From Pseudonocardia sp. EC080619-01 (GTDB lineage Bacteria; Actinomycetota; Actinomycetes; Mycobacteriales; Pseudonocardiaceae), in NCBI RefSeq assembly GCF_001420995.1, contig NZ_CP012184.1, positions 1,162,501 to 1,226,500 on the forward strand: 64,000 nt of DNA, given 5' to 3'. Made by a program: the position numbers and the translations under genes. Every line of letters begins with the position of its first letter. Position 1 is the first letter of the stretch. The notes below the pieces were generated by a model. That model was not told where the DNA came from and did not search any database. It saw only the letters and a list, made by a program, of their open reading frames with translations. Below are positions 26,447-36,209 of the stretch, piece by piece.

Positions 26447-26889
26447 TCCGCCTCGGTCTCCCGCGGGGCCTTGTACGGGTCCGCGTCGCCCGCGGGCGAC
26501 GCGGAGGCCGCCAGCCGTGCGACCTCGGCGTCCGAGGCGCGGGTCTGGGCCAGCAGCTCCTCCATCCGGCGCGCCTCGTCCGGGACCTGGTCGAGGACGA
26601 AGGCGAGGCTCGGGGTGTGCCGGACACCGGTCTGCTGACCGACCCGGCTGCGGAGCACACCGGCGGCGCTCTGCAGCGCGGCGGCGGCACCGGCGGTGTC
26701 GGGTGCCTCCTCCAGCGAGGCCCCCATCACCGTGTAGTAGACGGTGGCTTCCCGCAGGTCACCGGTCACCCGGGTGTCGGTGATCGTCACCATGGACAAC
26801 CGCGGGTCCTTGACCTCGTGCTCCAACGCCTCCGCGACGATCTGCGAGATCCGCTTGGCGAGCTTGCGTGCGCGGGCCTGGTCGACCAT
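26443..26889 (-). CDS. rbfA: 30S ribosome-binding factor A
   Basis: A 148-residue KH-fold protein that helps mature the 5' end of 16S rRNA and aids cold adaptation. The N-terminus [24 protein letters not shown], then [23 protein letters not shown] and [11 protein letters not shown] are all diagnostic. The C-terminal about 35 residues are charged and variable. ATG at 26889. It overlaps nrnA by 4 bp and belongs to the nusA-infB operon. Confidence 0.97.
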   Translation of the reverse strand: MVDQARARKLAKRISQIVAEALEHEVKDPRLSMVTITDTRVTGDLREATVYYTVMGASLEEAPDTAGAAAALQSAAGVLRSRVGQQTGVRHTPSLAFVLDQVPDEARRMEELLAQTRASDAEVARLAASASPAGDADPYKAPRETEAE

Positions 26890-26958
26890 GTCGTGCTCCT
26901 TCCACCGGTCGTGCGGGGCCGAGTCTAGGCAAGGCCGGCCCGGTCCCGCCGCGGGTTC

Positions 26959-27255
26959 TCAGTCGTCGTCCTCCGGGCCGAACAGGCGGGTCCGGGCGGA
27001 CAGCAGTTCCATCTCGGGGCGGGCGGCGACCAGCCGCTCGCACCGCTCCAGCAGCGCCGTGACCTGTCCGGCGTCGGCGGCCACGCAGCTCACACCGATC
27101 AGCGCGCGCCGGTACAGGTCCTGGTGGCCGGCCTCGGCCGCCGCCACCTCGAACCGGCGCAGCTCGGCCAGCAGCGGCCGCACCGCCGACCGCTTCTGTT
27201 TCAGCGACCGGACGTCGCCGAGCAGGACGTCGCACTCCAGTGCGCCGACGAACAT
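26959..27255 (-). CDS. DUF503-family protein (YlxP-like)
   Basis: A 98-residue protein of the DUF503 family, often found between infB and rbfA. It has the usual pattern MFVGALECDVLLGDVRSLKQ, KRSAVRPLLAELRR, and AEAGHQDLYRRALIGVSCVAADAG. It is predicted to be a small ferredoxin-like fold; a link to ribosome assembly is inferred only from context. The ATG at 27255 is chosen because GGAGG lies 6 nt upstream; a GTG two codons earlier is less likely. Confidence 0.88.
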   Translation of the reverse strand: MFVGALECDVLLGDVRSLKQKRSAVRPLLAELRRFEVAAAEAGHQDLYRRALIGVSCVAADAGQVTALLERCERLVAARPEMELLSARTRLFGPEDDD

Positions 27256-27275
27256 GCCCACCTCCGGGCGAGACG

Positions 27276-27313
27276 CCGACGGGGCGGCCGGTTCGCACCG
27301 GCCGCCCCGTCGG
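27276..27313 (-). terminator. Strong infB terminator hairpin
   Basis: Perfect 17-bp stem (27276-27292 with 27297-27313) with a TCGC loop, 44 nt beyond the infB stop and before the DUF503 gene. No U-tract. Probably an intra-operon terminator or mRNA-stability element. Confidence 0.75.
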
Positions 27314-27357
27314 ACGAGTACCTCGGTTCCGCTGCTTCGTCCCTCGATCTCCGGGAC

Positions 27358-30300
27358 TCAGTCGCGCGGCTTCTCCCGCATCTCGAACGTCTCGATGACG
27401 TCGTCGACCTTGATGTCGGAGTAGCTGCCCAGCGTCAGACCGCACTCGAAGCCCTCGCGGACCTCGACCACGTCGTCCTTGTACCGGCGCAGCGACGACA
27501 CCGGGAGGTTCTCGTGGATCACCTTCGAGTCGCGCAGCAGGCGCGCCCTGGCGTTCCGGCGGATCTCCCCACCCATCACGAGGCAACCGGCGATCGTGCC
27601 GAACTTCGAGGACTTGAAGACCTCGCGGACCTCCGCGCGGCCCAGCTCGACCTCCTCGTACTCCGGCTTGAGCATGCCCTTCAGGGCCTGCTCGATCTCC
27701 TCGATCGCCTGGTAGATCACCGAGTAGTAGCGGATCTCCACGCCCTCGCGGTTGGCCAGCTCGGTGGCCTTGCCCTCGGCACGGACGTTGAAGCCCATGA
27801 CGATGACGTTGTCCGCGATGGCGAGGTTGATGTCGCCCTCGGTGATGCCACCGACGCCGCGGTGGATGACGCGCAGATCGACGTCGTCCCCCACGTCCAG
27901 CTTCATCAGGGCCTCCTCGAGCGCCTCCACGGTGCCCGAGTTGTCACCCTTGATGATCAGGTTGAGGGTGTTCGTCTCCTTGAGCGCGGCGTCCAGGTCC
28001 TCCAGGCTGACGCGCTTGCGACGGCTCGCCAGCTCGGCGTTGCGCTCGCGGGCGCGCCGCCGGTCGGCGATCTGCCGGGCCACCCGGTCCTCGTCGACGA
28101 CGAGGAACGTGTCGCCGGCACCCGGGACCGAGGTCAGGCCGATGACCTGCACCGGACGCGACGGGAGCGCCTCGGTGACGTCGGCACCGTGCTCGTCGAT
28201 CATCCGCCGGACGCGCCCGGAGGCGTCGCCCGCGACGACCGAGTCGCCGACCTTCAGCGTGCCGCGCTGGACCAGCACCGTGGCCACCGGGCCACGGCCG
28301 CGGTCCAGGTGCCCCTCGATGGTGACGCCCTGGGCGTCCATGTCGGGGTTGGCCCGCAGGTCGAGCGCCGCGTCCGCGGTCAGCAGGATCGCCTCGAGCA
28401 GCGACTCGATGTTGGTGCCCTGCTTGGCGGAGATGTCGACGAACATGGTGTCGCCGCCGAACTCCTCGGCCACCAGGTTGTACTCGGTGAGCTGCTGCCG
28501 GATCTTCTGCGGGTTCGCACCCTCGACGTCGATCTTGTTGACCGCGACCACGATCGGCAGGTCCGCCGCCTGGGCGTGGTTGATCGACTCGACGGTCTGC
28601 GGCATCACGCCGTCGTCCGCCGCCACCACGATCACCGCGATGTCGGTGGACTTCGCACCGCGGGCACGCATGGCGGTGAACGCCTCGTGACCCGGGGTGT
28701 CGATGAACGTGATGAGCCGCTCCTCACCCTCCAGCTCGGCCGGCACCTGGTACGCGCCGATGTGCTGGGTGATGCCGCCGGCCTCGCCCTCGCGGACGTT
28801 GGCCTTGCGGACCGTGTCCAGCAGGCGCGTCTTGCCGTGGTCGACGTGACCCATGACGGTGACGACCGGCGGCCGGGCCACCAGCGCCTCCTCGTCGCCG
28901 AGGTCGCCGAACTCGATGTCGAACGACTCGAGCAGGGCGCGGTCCTCCTCCTCGGGGGACACGACCTGGACCCGGTAGTTCATCTCCTGGCCGAGCAGCT
29001 CCAGGATCTCGTCCGAGACCGACGCGGTCGCCGTGACCATCTCGCCGAGGTGGAACAACACCTGCACCAGCGAGGCCGGGTTGGCGTTGATCTTCTCCGC
29101 GAAGTCGGTCAGCGACGCGCCACGCGGCAGCCGGATCGTCTCGCCGTTGCCCTTGGGCAGGCGGACACCGCCCACCGAGGGCGCGGCCATGGCGTCGTAC
29201 TCCTGGCGCTTCTGCCGCTTCGACTTGCGGCCACGACGGGCCGGACCGCCGGGACGGCCGAACGCGCCCGCGGCACCGCCGCGGCCACGACCGCCGCCGC
29301 CACCGGGACGACCACGGAAACCGCCGGCCGGAGGCGGTCCACCGGGACCGCCGCCACCGGGACGGAAACCGCCACCGCCGCCGCCACCGGGACGACCGCC
29401 ACCGGGGCCACCACGGCCACCGCCGGGGCCACCACGGCCGCCACCGGGGCCGCCACGGCCACCGGGGCCGGGGCGCCCACCGGCCGGACGCGCGGGCATC
29501 ATGCCCGGGTTCGGCCGCGGCGGCATGCTGTTCGGGGTCGGGCGCGGACCACCGGCGCCACCGCCCGGACGGGGCGGACGCGGCGGGGCCTCACCGGAGC
29601 GGGCCGCCGGCTGCTGCGGGGCGGCGCCGCCGCCCTGCTGCTGGCCGCCCGGCTGCTGCGCGGGCGGGCCGGGACGCGGGGCCGGCTTGGGCGAACCCTG
29701 GCCGACGCCGAACGGGTTGTTCCCGACGCGCGGCTGGCGCGGGCCCGGCTTCGGGCCACGCTGGCCGTCGCCACCGGGGCGCGGGGCACCGCCGCCCTGG
29801 CCGCCGCCCTGACCCTGCTCACCCGGCTTCGGACCGGGCTTCGGCGCCGCCGGACCCGGCTTGGGGCCGGGCTTCGGCGCCGCGGGACCGGGCCTCGGCG
29901 CGGCCGGAGCCGAGGCGTCGGCGGCCGGGGCCTGGGGGTGCGGGGTGGGTGCCGGCGTGGCCGGACCCGGCTTCGGGGCGTCCTGACCGGCCGCCGGCTG
30001 TGCCGGGGACGGCGCACCCTGCGCGGGCGCGGGCGGCCCGGGGCGCGGACCGGGCTTCGGCGCCGGGCCCGGGCGCGACGGAGCCGCTCCCGGGGTCGGG
30101 CCGGGCTTGGGCGCGCTCGGGCGGGACGGCGACGGGGCGCCGGAACCGCCGCCACCGGCGCGCGGGCGACCGCCACCGGGGGCACCGGAACCGCGGCGCT
30201 GGCCGTTGCCACCGCCGTTGCCCCCACCGGCGGCCATCGCGTCGCGCAGCTTGCGCGCGACGGGGGCCTCCACGGTGGAGGAGGGAGACTTCACGTACTC

Positions 30301-30387
30301 CCCGAGGTCCTGCAGCTTGCTGAGGACCTGCTTACTGCTGAGACCGAGCTCCTTAGCGAGCTCGTGCACGCGGGCCTTGCCTGCCAC
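27358..30387 (-). CDS. infB: Translation initiation factor IF-2
   Basis: The GTPase that brings initiator fMet-tRNA to the 30S subunit and promotes subunit joining. 1009 residues. An N-terminal IF2 domain ([19 protein letters not shown], 7-25) is followed by a very long Gly/Pro-rich linker (about 53-385), one of the longest parts of the protein and typical of actinomycetes. A second IF2N domain precedes the GTPase domain with G1 GHVDHGKT at 513-520, DTPGHEAF and NKID. Domains II, III and the fMet-tRNA-binding C2 follow. GTG start at 30387 with AAGGAG upstream. Confidence 0.97.
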   Translation of the reverse strand: MAGKARVHELAKELGLSSKQVLSKLQDLGEYVKSPSSTVEAPVARKLRDAMAAGGGNGGGNGQRRGSGAPGGGRPRAGGGGSGAPSPSRPSAPKPGPTPGAAPSRPGPAPKPGPRPGPPAPAQGAPSPAQPAAGQDAPKPGPATPAPTPHPQAPAADASAPAAPRPGPAAPKPGPKPGPAAPKPGPKPGEQGQGGGQGGGAPRPGGDGQRGPKPGPRQPRVGNNPFGVGQGSPKPAPRPGPPAQQPGGQQQGGGAAPQQPAARSGEAPPRPPRPGGGAGGPRPTPNSMPPRPNPGMMPARPAGGRPGPGGRGGPGGGRGGPGGGRGGPGGGRPGGGGGGGFRPGGGGPGGPPPAGGFRGRPGGGGGRGRGGAAGAFGRPGGPARRGRKSKRQKRQEYDAMAAPSVGGVRLPKGNGETIRLPRGASLTDFAEKINANPASLVQVLFHLGEMVTATASVSDEILELLGQEMNYRVQVVSPEEEDRALLESFDIEFGDLGDEEALVARPPVVTVMGHVDHGKTRLLDTVRKANVREGEAGGITQHIGAYQVPAELEGEERLITFIDTPGHEAFTAMRARGAKSTDIAVIVVAADDGVMPQTVESINHAQAADLPIVVAVNKIDVEGANPQKIRQQLTEYNLVAEEFGGDTMFVDISAKQGTNIESLLEAILLTADAALDLRANPDMDAQGVTIEGHLDRGRGPVATVLVQRGTLKVGDSVVAGDASGRVRRMIDEHGADVTEALPSRPVQVIGLTSVPGAGDTFLVVDEDRVARQIADRRRARERNAELASRRKRVSLEDLDAALKETNTLNLIIKGDNSGTVEALEEALMKLDVGDDVDLRVIHRGVGGITEGDINLAIADNVIVMGFNVRAEGKATELANREGVEIRYYSVIYQAIEEIEQALKGMLKPEYEEVELGRAEVREVFKSSKFGTIAGCLVMGGEIRRNARARLLRDSKVIHENLPVSSLRRYKDDVVEVREGFECGLTLGSYSDIKVDDVIETFEMREKPRD

Positions 30388-30439
30388 TGCTCTCCTTGTC
30401 CTGACCGGAGGCCGGGCGGCAGCGACCCGCTCGACCTCG

Positions 30440-30445
30440 AACCTA
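30440..30445 (-). promoter_or_regulatory. Putative -10 of internal infB promoter
   Basis: TAGGTT on the minus strand, about 52 nt upstream of the infB start, fits the TANNNT form used repeatedly in this window. The sequence around 30445-30530 is noticeably less GC-rich than its surroundings. It would give infB a short leader containing the AAGGAG site. Confidence 0.4.
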
Positions 30446-30550
30446 GTGTCGAAGCACGTTCATGGTGCGATCTTCACTGCTGGCTCATGACTGGTCGACC
30501 TTGCTTTCTTCCGATGACGGGACCGGGAGGCTCCCGATCCCCAGCTGACG

Positions 30551-30871
30551 TCACTGCTCCTGCACCCATCGGCGGACAGCGTCCACCTCAGGTCTGCTCC
30601 GGAGCCGCAACGCCCGGACGAACGCCGAGCGTCGCTCGGCCTTGTCCAGGCATCCCGTCGCGGGGTGCAGCCAGGCACCCCTCCCGGGGAGGCGGTGACG
30701 CGGATCCGGGACGAGACGTCCGTTCTCCGCGACCACCCGCAACAGTGCGCCGGCCCGTTCCCGTTTCCGGCACCCGACGCACGTCCGGATCGGAACCGAC
30801 CGGGTGCGAGCGGGCGACGGTCCGCGATCGCGGGCCGTCTGTGAGTGTAGCGCAGCGGAGTCGTCCGGCAT
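30551..30871 (-). CDS. YlxR-family RNA-binding protein (RnpM)
   Basis: A 106-residue protein of the YlxR family. The Cys-containing signature PIRTCVGCRKR is at about 27-37, followed by LLRVVAENGRLVPDPRHRLPGRGAWLHP, which forms the RNA-binding surface. Members bind the RNase P RNA in Bacillus (RnpM) and sit between nusA and infB, as here. ATG at 30871; the 26 residues before the signature are an actinobacterial-type extension and may be shorter. Confidence 0.9.
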   Translation of the reverse strand: MPDDSAALHSQTARDRGPSPARTRSVPIRTCVGCRKRERAGALLRVVAENGRLVPDPRHRLPGRGAWLHPATGCLDKAERRSAFVRALRLRSRPEVDAVRRWVQEQ

Positions 30872-30960
30872 TCCCTCGCCCGGCCCACCGCGGTGATCGT
30901 CGCCCCGGCCGCCGTCGCGCTCCCCGGTCGCCGGCGGGCCACCGGCCGGTCCGGTCGCGG

Positions 30961-31995
30961 CTACGACGACACCTCGACCGGATCGCCGTCCGGGCCGACC
31001 GGGTCGCGGGGGTCGGCGTCGCTCCGGATGTCGATCTTCCAGCCGGTGAGCCGGGCGGCGAGCCGGGCGTTCTGGCCCTCCTTGCCGATCGCCAGCGACA
31101 GCTGGAAGTCGGGCACGACGACGCGCGCGATCCGCGCCCGCTCGTCCAGCACCGTCACCGAGACCACCTTGGACGGCGAGAGCGCGTTGCCGACGAACTC
31201 ACCGGGGTCCTCGGACCAGTCGATGATGTCGATCTTCTCGCCGGCCAGCTCGCCCATCACGCCGCGGACGCGCGCGCCCATCGGGCCGATGCAGGCGCCC
31301 TTGGCGTTGAGCCCCGGCCGGGCCGACCGCACGGCGATCTTGGACCGGAACCCGGCCTCCCGGGCGACCGAGACGATCTCGATCGAGCCGTCGACGAGCT
31401 CGGGCACCTCGAGCGCGAACAGCTTGCGCACCAGGTTCGGGTGCGTGCGGGACAGCGTGATCGTGGTCCCGCGCGGCCCGCGGGCGACCCCGATCACGTA
31501 GCAGCGGATGCGCTCGCCGTGCTGGTAGACCTCGCCCGGCACCTGCTCGGCCGCCGGGAGGACCGCCTCGGTGCCGCCGCCCAGCTCGACGATCGCCACA
31601 CCGCGGGCGTTGGCGCGGGCGTCGCGCTGCACGATGCCGGCGACGACCTCGCCCTCCTTGGTGGAGAACTCCCCGTAGGTGCGCTCGTGCTCGGCGTCGC
31701 GCAGCCGCTGCACGATCACCTGGCGGGCGGTGGTCGCCGCGATCCGGCCGAAGCCCTCGGGGGTGTCGTCGAACTCGGGGCCGGGGGTGCCGTCCTCGGC
31801 CGCGTCCGAGGCGTCGCGGGCCAGCACGCGCACGACACCGGTCTTGCGGTCGATGTCGACGCGCGCGTCGGAGTGGTGGCCCTCGGTGTGCCGGTAGGCG
31901 GTGAGCAGCGCGGTCTCGATGGCCTCCAGCACCGTCTCGAACGGGATCTCCTTGTCCCGCTCGATGGCCCGCAGTGCGGGGATGTCGACGTTCAC
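30961..31995 (-). CDS. nusA: Transcription termination/antitermination factor NusA
   Basis: Binds RNA polymerase and nascent RNA and controls pausing, termination and rRNA antitermination. 344 residues, the short actinobacterial form without the C-terminal acidic repeats. N-terminal polymerase-binding domain (1-125), S1 domain (about 130-200), KH1 with [19 protein letters not shown] and KH2 with [18 protein letters not shown]. The GTG at 31995 overlaps the rimP stop by 4 bp. Confidence 0.97.
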   Translation of the reverse strand: MNVDIPALRAIERDKEIPFETVLEAIETALLTAYRHTEGHHSDARVDIDRKTGVVRVLARDASDAAEDGTPGPEFDDTPEGFGRIAATTARQVIVQRLRDAEHERTYGEFSTKEGEVVAGIVQRDARANARGVAIVELGGGTEAVLPAAEQVPGEVYQHGERIRCYVIGVARGPRGTTITLSRTHPNLVRKLFALEVPELVDGSIEIVSVAREAGFRSKIAVRSARPGLNAKGACIGPMGARVRGVMGELAGEKIDIIDWSEDPGEFVGNALSPSKVVSVTVLDERARIARVVVPDFQLSLAIGKEGQNARLAARLTGWKIDIRSDADPRDPVGPDGDPVEVSS

Positions 31996-32579
31996 CGGTT
32001 CTCCTCGGATCCGTTCGTGCCGCTGTTGTCGCTGGTGTCGCCGCTGCCGCCGCCCGGGTCGAGCAGGGCGGTCTCGGCGGCCGGGGCCGGCTTGAACTCG
32101 ACCTGCACCTGGGCGTGCGTGACGTCGTCGTAGGCGATCTCGCGCAGCTCGGGCTGCTTCCGGCCGGGCACCGCGACCTGCACCCGGTCGTCACCGGCCC
32201 GGCCGATCCTGGCCTCCAGGTCGTCGCCGCCCGCCAGCGTGATCCGGGCCATCCGCAGGAAGTTCCGCCGCCAGTGCCGGGGCGTGGTCAGCGGCCGGTC
32301 GATGCCGGGCGAGGTCACCTCGAGCGTGTAGGACCCCTCGATGAGGTGCTCGTGCGGGTCGAGCTCGGCCGCGGCGGTCCGGCTGAGCCGGGCGATGTCG
32401 TCCAGGTCGATGCCGGTGGCGGTCGAGGCCTCCGGCAGGTCGACGACGAGCTTCACCGCGTGCCGCCGGCCGGCGGTGCGGACCTCCACGGCGTCGATCT
32501 CCAGCCCGGCGTCGGTGACGACCGGCTCGAGCACGCCGCGCAGCTGGTCTGCCAGCTGTTCGGGGTCCGGACTGCGCAT
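31992..32579 (-). CDS. rimP: Ribosome maturation factor RimP
   Basis: Needed for late 30S assembly. 195 residues with the two-domain RimP pattern: [21 protein letters not shown], then [17 protein letters not shown], the highly conserved [14 protein letters not shown] (about 92-105) and HWRRNFLRM, with an SH3-like C-terminal half. The C-terminal about 30 residues are Gly/Ser/Asn-rich. The ATG at 32579 begins the leftward rimP-nusA-infB operon. Upstream 32580-32848 separates it from a divergent lipoprotein gene. Confidence 0.95.
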   Translation of the reverse strand: MRSPDPEQLADQLRGVLEPVVTDAGLEIDAVEVRTAGRRHAVKLVVDLPEASTATGIDLDDIARLSRTAAAELDPHEHLIEGSYTLEVTSPGIDRPLTTPRHWRRNFLRMARITLAGGDDLEARIGRAGDDRVQVAVPGRKQPELREIAYDDVTHAQVQVEFKPAPAAETALLDPGGGSGDTSDNSGTNGSEENR

Positions 32580-32848
32580 CGGGTGACTCTCCTCGTGGTC
32601 GCGTCGGTCGCCGGCCGTCACCGCCCGCCCACGCGCCCGCGACCGGGCGGCGCCGCGGGGCGGCACGGCTCGGGTACGGGCCCCGTCACGGACCGCGGAG
32701 CGGTGGCCGGGACGGCGGCGGGGACGACGGCAGGGGCGGCCGACGAGCCTAGCGCGTCGGCCCGGGGATGCGGCGGCCGCCGTCCACCCGGACGGGGGCG
32801 GGCGGTCGGTGTGGGGACCCCCGTGACCGGCTGGCAGCATGACCCGGC

Positions 32849-33322
32849 GTGAGGGACCGGAGACCAACCGTGCCGGCACCGGGGTTCAACCGGCGGCAGG
32901 TACTCGGGACGGCGGCGGCCGCCGTGGCGTCCTGGCCGGTCCTGTCCGCCTGCTCCCCCGGCGCCGCCCGGACCGACGACGCCGGCGACGCCCTGCTCGC
33001 GATGGCCGACGGCGCCCGGATGGACGCGGCGATGGTCGCCGCCGCCGTGACCGGCGATCCCGCGCTGGCCGGCCGGCTGGAGCCGCTGCGGGCGGCCCGG
33101 ATGGAGCACGCGACCGCGCTCGACCAGGCCGGCGGGCGCGCGCCGGGCTCGGTGCCCGCTCCCGCGACCCCGCCGGCGGCGGACCTCGCCGCCGTGCGCG
33201 ACGCCGTCGCCGCCTCCGCGCGGACCGCGGGCGAGGTCGTCCCGCGGGCGTCGGCCCAGCAGGTCGGGCTGGTCGCCGAGGTGGCCGCCTGCTGCGCGAC
33301 CTACGCGGCGGTGCTGCAGTGA
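32849..33322 (+). CDS. Tat-type lipoprotein of unknown function
   Basis: A 157-residue Ala-rich protein. It has a twin-arginine-like N-terminus (FNRRQVLGTAAAAVAS, RR at about 15-16) ending in the lipobox LSAC (Cys about 35), so it should be exported folded and lipid-anchored. The rest is helical with several DAVAAS-type heptads. It overlaps the next gene by GTGA. The same two-gene unit sits between rimP and proS in M. tuberculosis (Rv2843-Rv2844). Function unknown; I infer a partner role for the ferritin-like neighbour. Confidence 0.75.
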   Translation: MRDRRPTVPAPGFNRRQVLGTAAAAVASWPVLSACSPGAARTDDAGDALLAMADGARMDAAMVAAAVTGDPALAGRLEPLRAARMEHATALDQAGGRAPGSVPAPATPPAADLAAVRDAVAASARTAGEVVPRASAQQVGLVAEVAACCATYAAVLQ

Positions 33323-33780
33323 GCCAGGAACAAGACGACTCCGCGGTCCCGCAGGTGACCGTCGACGCGTTGCAGCGGGCGCTCGCGAGCGAGCACGCGG
33401 CGCTGTGGGCCTACAAGATGTCGACGGCGTTCGTCCCGGCCGACTGGGCCACGCGGGCCCGCGCCGACATCGAGGCCCACACCACGCTGCGCGGGCAGAT
33501 CACCCAGACGCTGTCCGACGTGGGGCAGCGCCCGGTGTCGGCGCAGCCCGCGTACACACCGCCGCAGCCGGTCGTCGACGCGGTGTCGGCGGGGGCGCTG
33601 CTGGTCTCCGCCGAGACCGACACGATCGCCGCCTGGCGGTCGGTGATGGAGCGCTCGACCCAGACCGCGCTGCGCGAGGCGGGACTGCGCGCGATGATCG
33701 ACTGCACGGGCCGGCTCGCCTTCTGGCGCACGGTGACCGAGCGCTCCCCCGTCGTCCCGGTGTTCCCCGGCAGGGGCTGA
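33319..33780 (+). CDS. DUF4439 ferritin-like domain protein
   Basis: A 153-residue four-helix protein of the DUF4439 (ferritin-like) family. LQRALASEHAALWAYKM gives helix 1, with Glu and His as possible metal ligands. RADIEAHTTLRGQIT and SAETDTIAAWRSVMER supply further acidic positions in later helices. No signal peptide, so presumably cytoplasmic. The GTG overlaps the stop of the lipoprotein gene, indicating coupling. Metal binding is inferred from the fold; no activity is known. Confidence 0.82.
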   Translation: MSQEQDDSAVPQVTVDALQRALASEHAALWAYKMSTAFVPADWATRARADIEAHTTLRGQITQTLSDVGQRPVSAQPAYTPPQPVVDAVSAGALLVSAETDTIAAWRSVMERSTQTALREAGLRAMIDCTGRLAFWRTVTERSPVVPVFPGRG

Positions 33781-33797
33781 CGCCCGGCCCACGGCCC

Positions 33798-34868
33798 TCA
33801 GTCGCGCAACGCGGCGGCGGCCAGGTCGACGTCCTCGGGGGTGTTGGCCAGGTGGAACGCGAGCCGTGCCGCGCCGTCCCGGACCGCGGCGGTGATCCCG
33901 GCGGCGGCCAGCCGGTCGGCGGCGCCGTCGGCCCGCACGGAGACGATCGCCGACCCGGTGGGCTCCAGACCGAGCCGCTCCCGCAGGGCGTCGGCGAGCC
34001 CGGCGCAGTGGGCGCGCAGGGCCTCCGGGTCGACCGACGCCAGCCACGGCACCGTCACCGCCGACCCCGCGTGCGCGAACCAGACCGGCGACTCCTCCCC
34101 GCCAGCCGGCCCCGGGCGCGCGGGCGGGTCCGGCGTGTAGAGGCCGCCGCCCCAACGGTCCCGGGTGCCGTACCAGCCGGCGGAGTGCCGCACGACCTCC
34201 GGCCAGCGCTCCCCGCCGGGCGGCCCCGCCACCCAGGACGGCCGCTGCGCCAGCCACGCCGTCCCGCGCGGCCCGAGCAGCCACTTGTACCCTGCCCCGA
34301 CGACGGCGTCCGCTCCCGCCAGGCGGAGCGGGAGCCACCCGGCGGCCTGGGTGACGTCGAGCAGCAGCCGAACGCCGTGCCGTTCGCGGACCGCGCCCAG
34401 CGCGTCGAGATCGGCGATCCGGCCGTCGGCGGACTGCACCACCGACACCGCGACGAGATCGTGGCCGGGCGCGTTCCCGGCGAGCTCGGCGAGCGGCACC
34501 TCGGTGACCCGCACCCCGCGGTGCGCCTGCAGCGCGAACGGCCGGGTGACCGACGAGAACTCGCCCGCCGCGACCAGCACCCGGGTGCCGTCCGGCACGG
34601 CCGCCGCGAGCGGGCCGATCAGCCCGGACGTGGTGGCGCCCTGGGCGACGTCGGCGACCGGGACGCCGGTGATCGCGGCGAAACCCGCGCGGGCGGCCTC
34701 CACGTCGTCGTCGAAGTCCTTCGGTGACGCCTCCGCCACCGCCCAGCGCCGCACCGTCTCGGCGACCGCTGCGGAGGCCTCCAGTGTCGGCACCCCGATG
34801 CTCGCGGTGTTCAGGTAGCCGGGACGGCGCGGGAGCTCCCGGCCGAACACCGTGATCGTCTCTCCCAC
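33798..34868 (-). CDS. PLP-dependent aminotransferase class V
   Basis: A 356-residue fold-type I enzyme resembling cysteine desulfurases and isopenicillin-N epimerase-like proteins. PLP Lys is K195 (GAGYKWLLGPRG) and the PLP-pyridine Asp is D171 (LLLDVTQAAG). No conserved Cys loop of the IscS type is seen, so desulfurase activity is doubtful; substrate unknown. The GTG at 34868 follows a -10-like TAGGCT (34877-34882, minus) by 8 nt, so it is probably leaderless. Its promoter is interleaved with that of yjbQ. Confidence 0.85.
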   Translation of the reverse strand: MGETITVFGRELPRRPGYLNTASIGVPTLEASAAVAETVRRWAVAEASPKDFDDDVEAARAGFAAITGVPVADVAQGATTSGLIGPLAAAVPDGTRVLVAAGEFSSVTRPFALQAHRGVRVTEVPLAELAGNAPGHDLVAVSVVQSADGRIADLDALGAVRERHGVRLLLDVTQAAGWLPLRLAGADAVVGAGYKWLLGPRGTAWLAQRPSWVAGPPGGERWPEVVRHSAGWYGTRDRWGGGLYTPDPPARPGPAGGEESPVWFAHAGSAVTVPWLASVDPEALRAHCAGLADALRERLGLEPTGSAIVSVRADGAADRLAAAGITAAVRDGAARLAFHLANTPEDVDLAAAALRD

Positions 34869-34876
34869 GCTGCCCG

Positions 34877-34898
34877 AGCCTAGCCACCGACCTAGGTT
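34877..34898. promoter_or_regulatory. Interleaved divergent leaderless promoters
   Basis: In the 37-bp gap between two divergent starts, TAGGCT (34877-34882, minus strand) sits 8 nt before the aminotransferase GTG and TAGGTT (34893-34898, plus strand) sits 7 nt before the yjbQ GTG. Each -35 would have to lie over or beyond the other -10, so the two polymerases should exclude each other. Confidence 0.6.
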
Positions 34899-34905
34899 GG
34901 ACGGC

Positions 34906-35316
34906 GTGCACAGTGAGCTGATCGAGGTCCGTACCGGCTCCGAGGAGTCCGTGGTGGACCTGACGGGCCCGATCGAGGAATTCCTGTCCGGCGCCGGGGC
35001 CGGCGACGGGCTGCTGAACGTCTTCGTCCCGCACGCCACCGCCGGGATCGCCGTGATCGAGACCGGGGCGGGCAGCGACGCCGACCTCCTGGCGCAGCTG
35101 CGTCAGGTCCTCCCCGCCGACGACCGCTGGCGGCACCGGCACGGCAGCGCCGGCCACGGGCGGGACCACGTGCTGCCGGCGTTCGTGCCGCCGTCGACCA
35201 CGATCCCGGTGATCGGCGGACGCCCGGCGCTGGGCACCTGGCAGTCGGTGTGCCTGGTCGACACCAACGTGGACAACCCGACGCGGTCCGTGCGGTTCTC
35301 CCTGCTGCCGGGCTGA
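34906..35316 (+). CDS. YjbQ family protein (UPF0047)
   Basis: A 136-residue protein of the YjbQ/UPF0047 family, small beta-barrel trimers with a conserved metal-like site. Diagnostic residues: PHATAGIAVIE near 44-54, then HGSAGHGRDHVLPAFVPPS (three spaced His), and GTWQSVCLVDTN. Some members show weak thiamine-phosphate synthase activity; physiological role unclear. The GTG at 34906 follows a TAGGTT -10 by 7 nt (leaderless). Confidence 0.9.
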   Translation: MHSELIEVRTGSEESVVDLTGPIEEFLSGAGAGDGLLNVFVPHATAGIAVIETGAGSDADLLAQLRQVLPADDRWRHRHGSAGHGRDHVLPAFVPPSTTIPVIGGRPALGTWQSVCLVDTNVDNPTRSVRFSLLPG

Positions 35317-35418
35317 CCGGTCCCCCCGCGTTCCCCCGGGTCCTCCGCCGGGCGCCCCGGCCCGGCCGTCCGTCGTCCGGTCGGCGGGACCGCGCGGAGG
35401 GCGCCGTAGGCTGCGCCG

Positions 35419-36177
35419 GTGACCTCCGGGTGGACGACCTCGACCAGCCGTCCGGGCGCGGTGTCCGGGGCCCGACCGGCCCAGTCACCGCCCGGCGGCG
35501 GCCCGGGGCGCCGGTTCCGGCCGGTGCTGGCCGCCGTCGTGGTGGTGCTGCTCGTGACCGGGACCGTCGCGGCGCTGAGCGGCCCCTCGTCCGGCCCGTC
35601 CGGGCCCTCCCCCGCGGCTGCCGCACCCGCGACGTCGGAGGCGTTCGCCGTGACCCCGCCGTCGGGCTGGACCCCCGCGCCCGCCGGGACCGCGCCGCTG
35701 GACGTCTTCGGGGTGCCCTTCGTGCGCCTCGCCGAGGTGCCGCCGTTCGCGGCCGGGGAGTGCCCACCGGGCGCCGCGCCGCGCGGGGTCGCCGCGGCGG
35801 CACTGGTCGCTGTCCCGGCCGGGACGACGGTCGAGCAGGCCGCCCAGGCGTTCGCCCGGGGCGCCGGGGAGTCCGCCTACGCGGGGTCCACGCCGCAGGT
35901 GGCGGTCGGGCCCGCCGTGCCGCGCCCGGGCGGGACCGAGCCGGGTTCGTGGGTGGAGGCGACCGTCCGGACCGACGGCCTCGCCGCCGGGGCCGCCGGA
36001 TGCCGCGCGACCGACGGCGCGGTCGGGGTGCTCGCCGTGCCCCGCACCCGGGCCCAGGACGGCTCGACCGGGGTGGCGATGCTCGTCACCGCGGCGGACG
36101 CCGGTGGCGGGCCGGGCGACCCGGTCCCCGGCACCGACCTCGCCGACCTGGCGAGCTCGGCCGTCCCGCCCCCCTGA
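35419..36177 (+). CDS. Membrane-anchored hypothetical protein
   Basis: A 252-residue protein not recognised as a known family. The N-terminus is Ser/Gly/Pro-rich (about 1-33), followed by one hydrophobic segment (about 34-54), then a Pro/Ala/Ser-rich stretch and an extracytoplasmic domain (about 75-240) with two Cys (GECPPG and AGCRATD) that could form a disulfide. Probably a signal-anchored secreted protein. The GTG at 35419 is preceded by TAGGCT (35407-35412) at 6 nt, so it is leaderless. It converges on proS across a repeat-bearing gap. Confidence 0.6.
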   Translation: MTSGWTTSTSRPGAVSGARPAQSPPGGGPGRRFRPVLAAVVVVLLVTGTVAALSGPSSGPSGPSPAAAAPATSEAFAVTPPSGWTPAPAGTAPLDVFGVPFVRLAEVPPFAAGECPPGAAPRGVAAAALVAVPAGTTVEQAAQAFARGAGESAYAGSTPQVAVGPAVPRPGGTEPGSWVEATVRTDGLAAGAAGCRATDGAVGVLAVPRTRAQDGSTGVAMLVTAADAGGGPGDPVPGTDLADLASSAVPPP

Positions 36178-36209
36178 CCCGCCTACGCCGGAACCCGCGC
36201 CGCACCTCG

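Noticed and set aside
27124..32133. A 1669-codon open frame opposite infB and nusA
   Set aside because: It is the complement of conserved translation genes and contains no recognisable domain; long antisense frames are routine at this GC content.
33798..34868. Cysteine desulfurase (IscS/SufS) identity for the class V aminotransferase
   Set aside because: The PLP Lys is present but no conserved active-site Cys segment is visible and no Fe-S assembly genes are adjacent, so only the fold-level name is kept.
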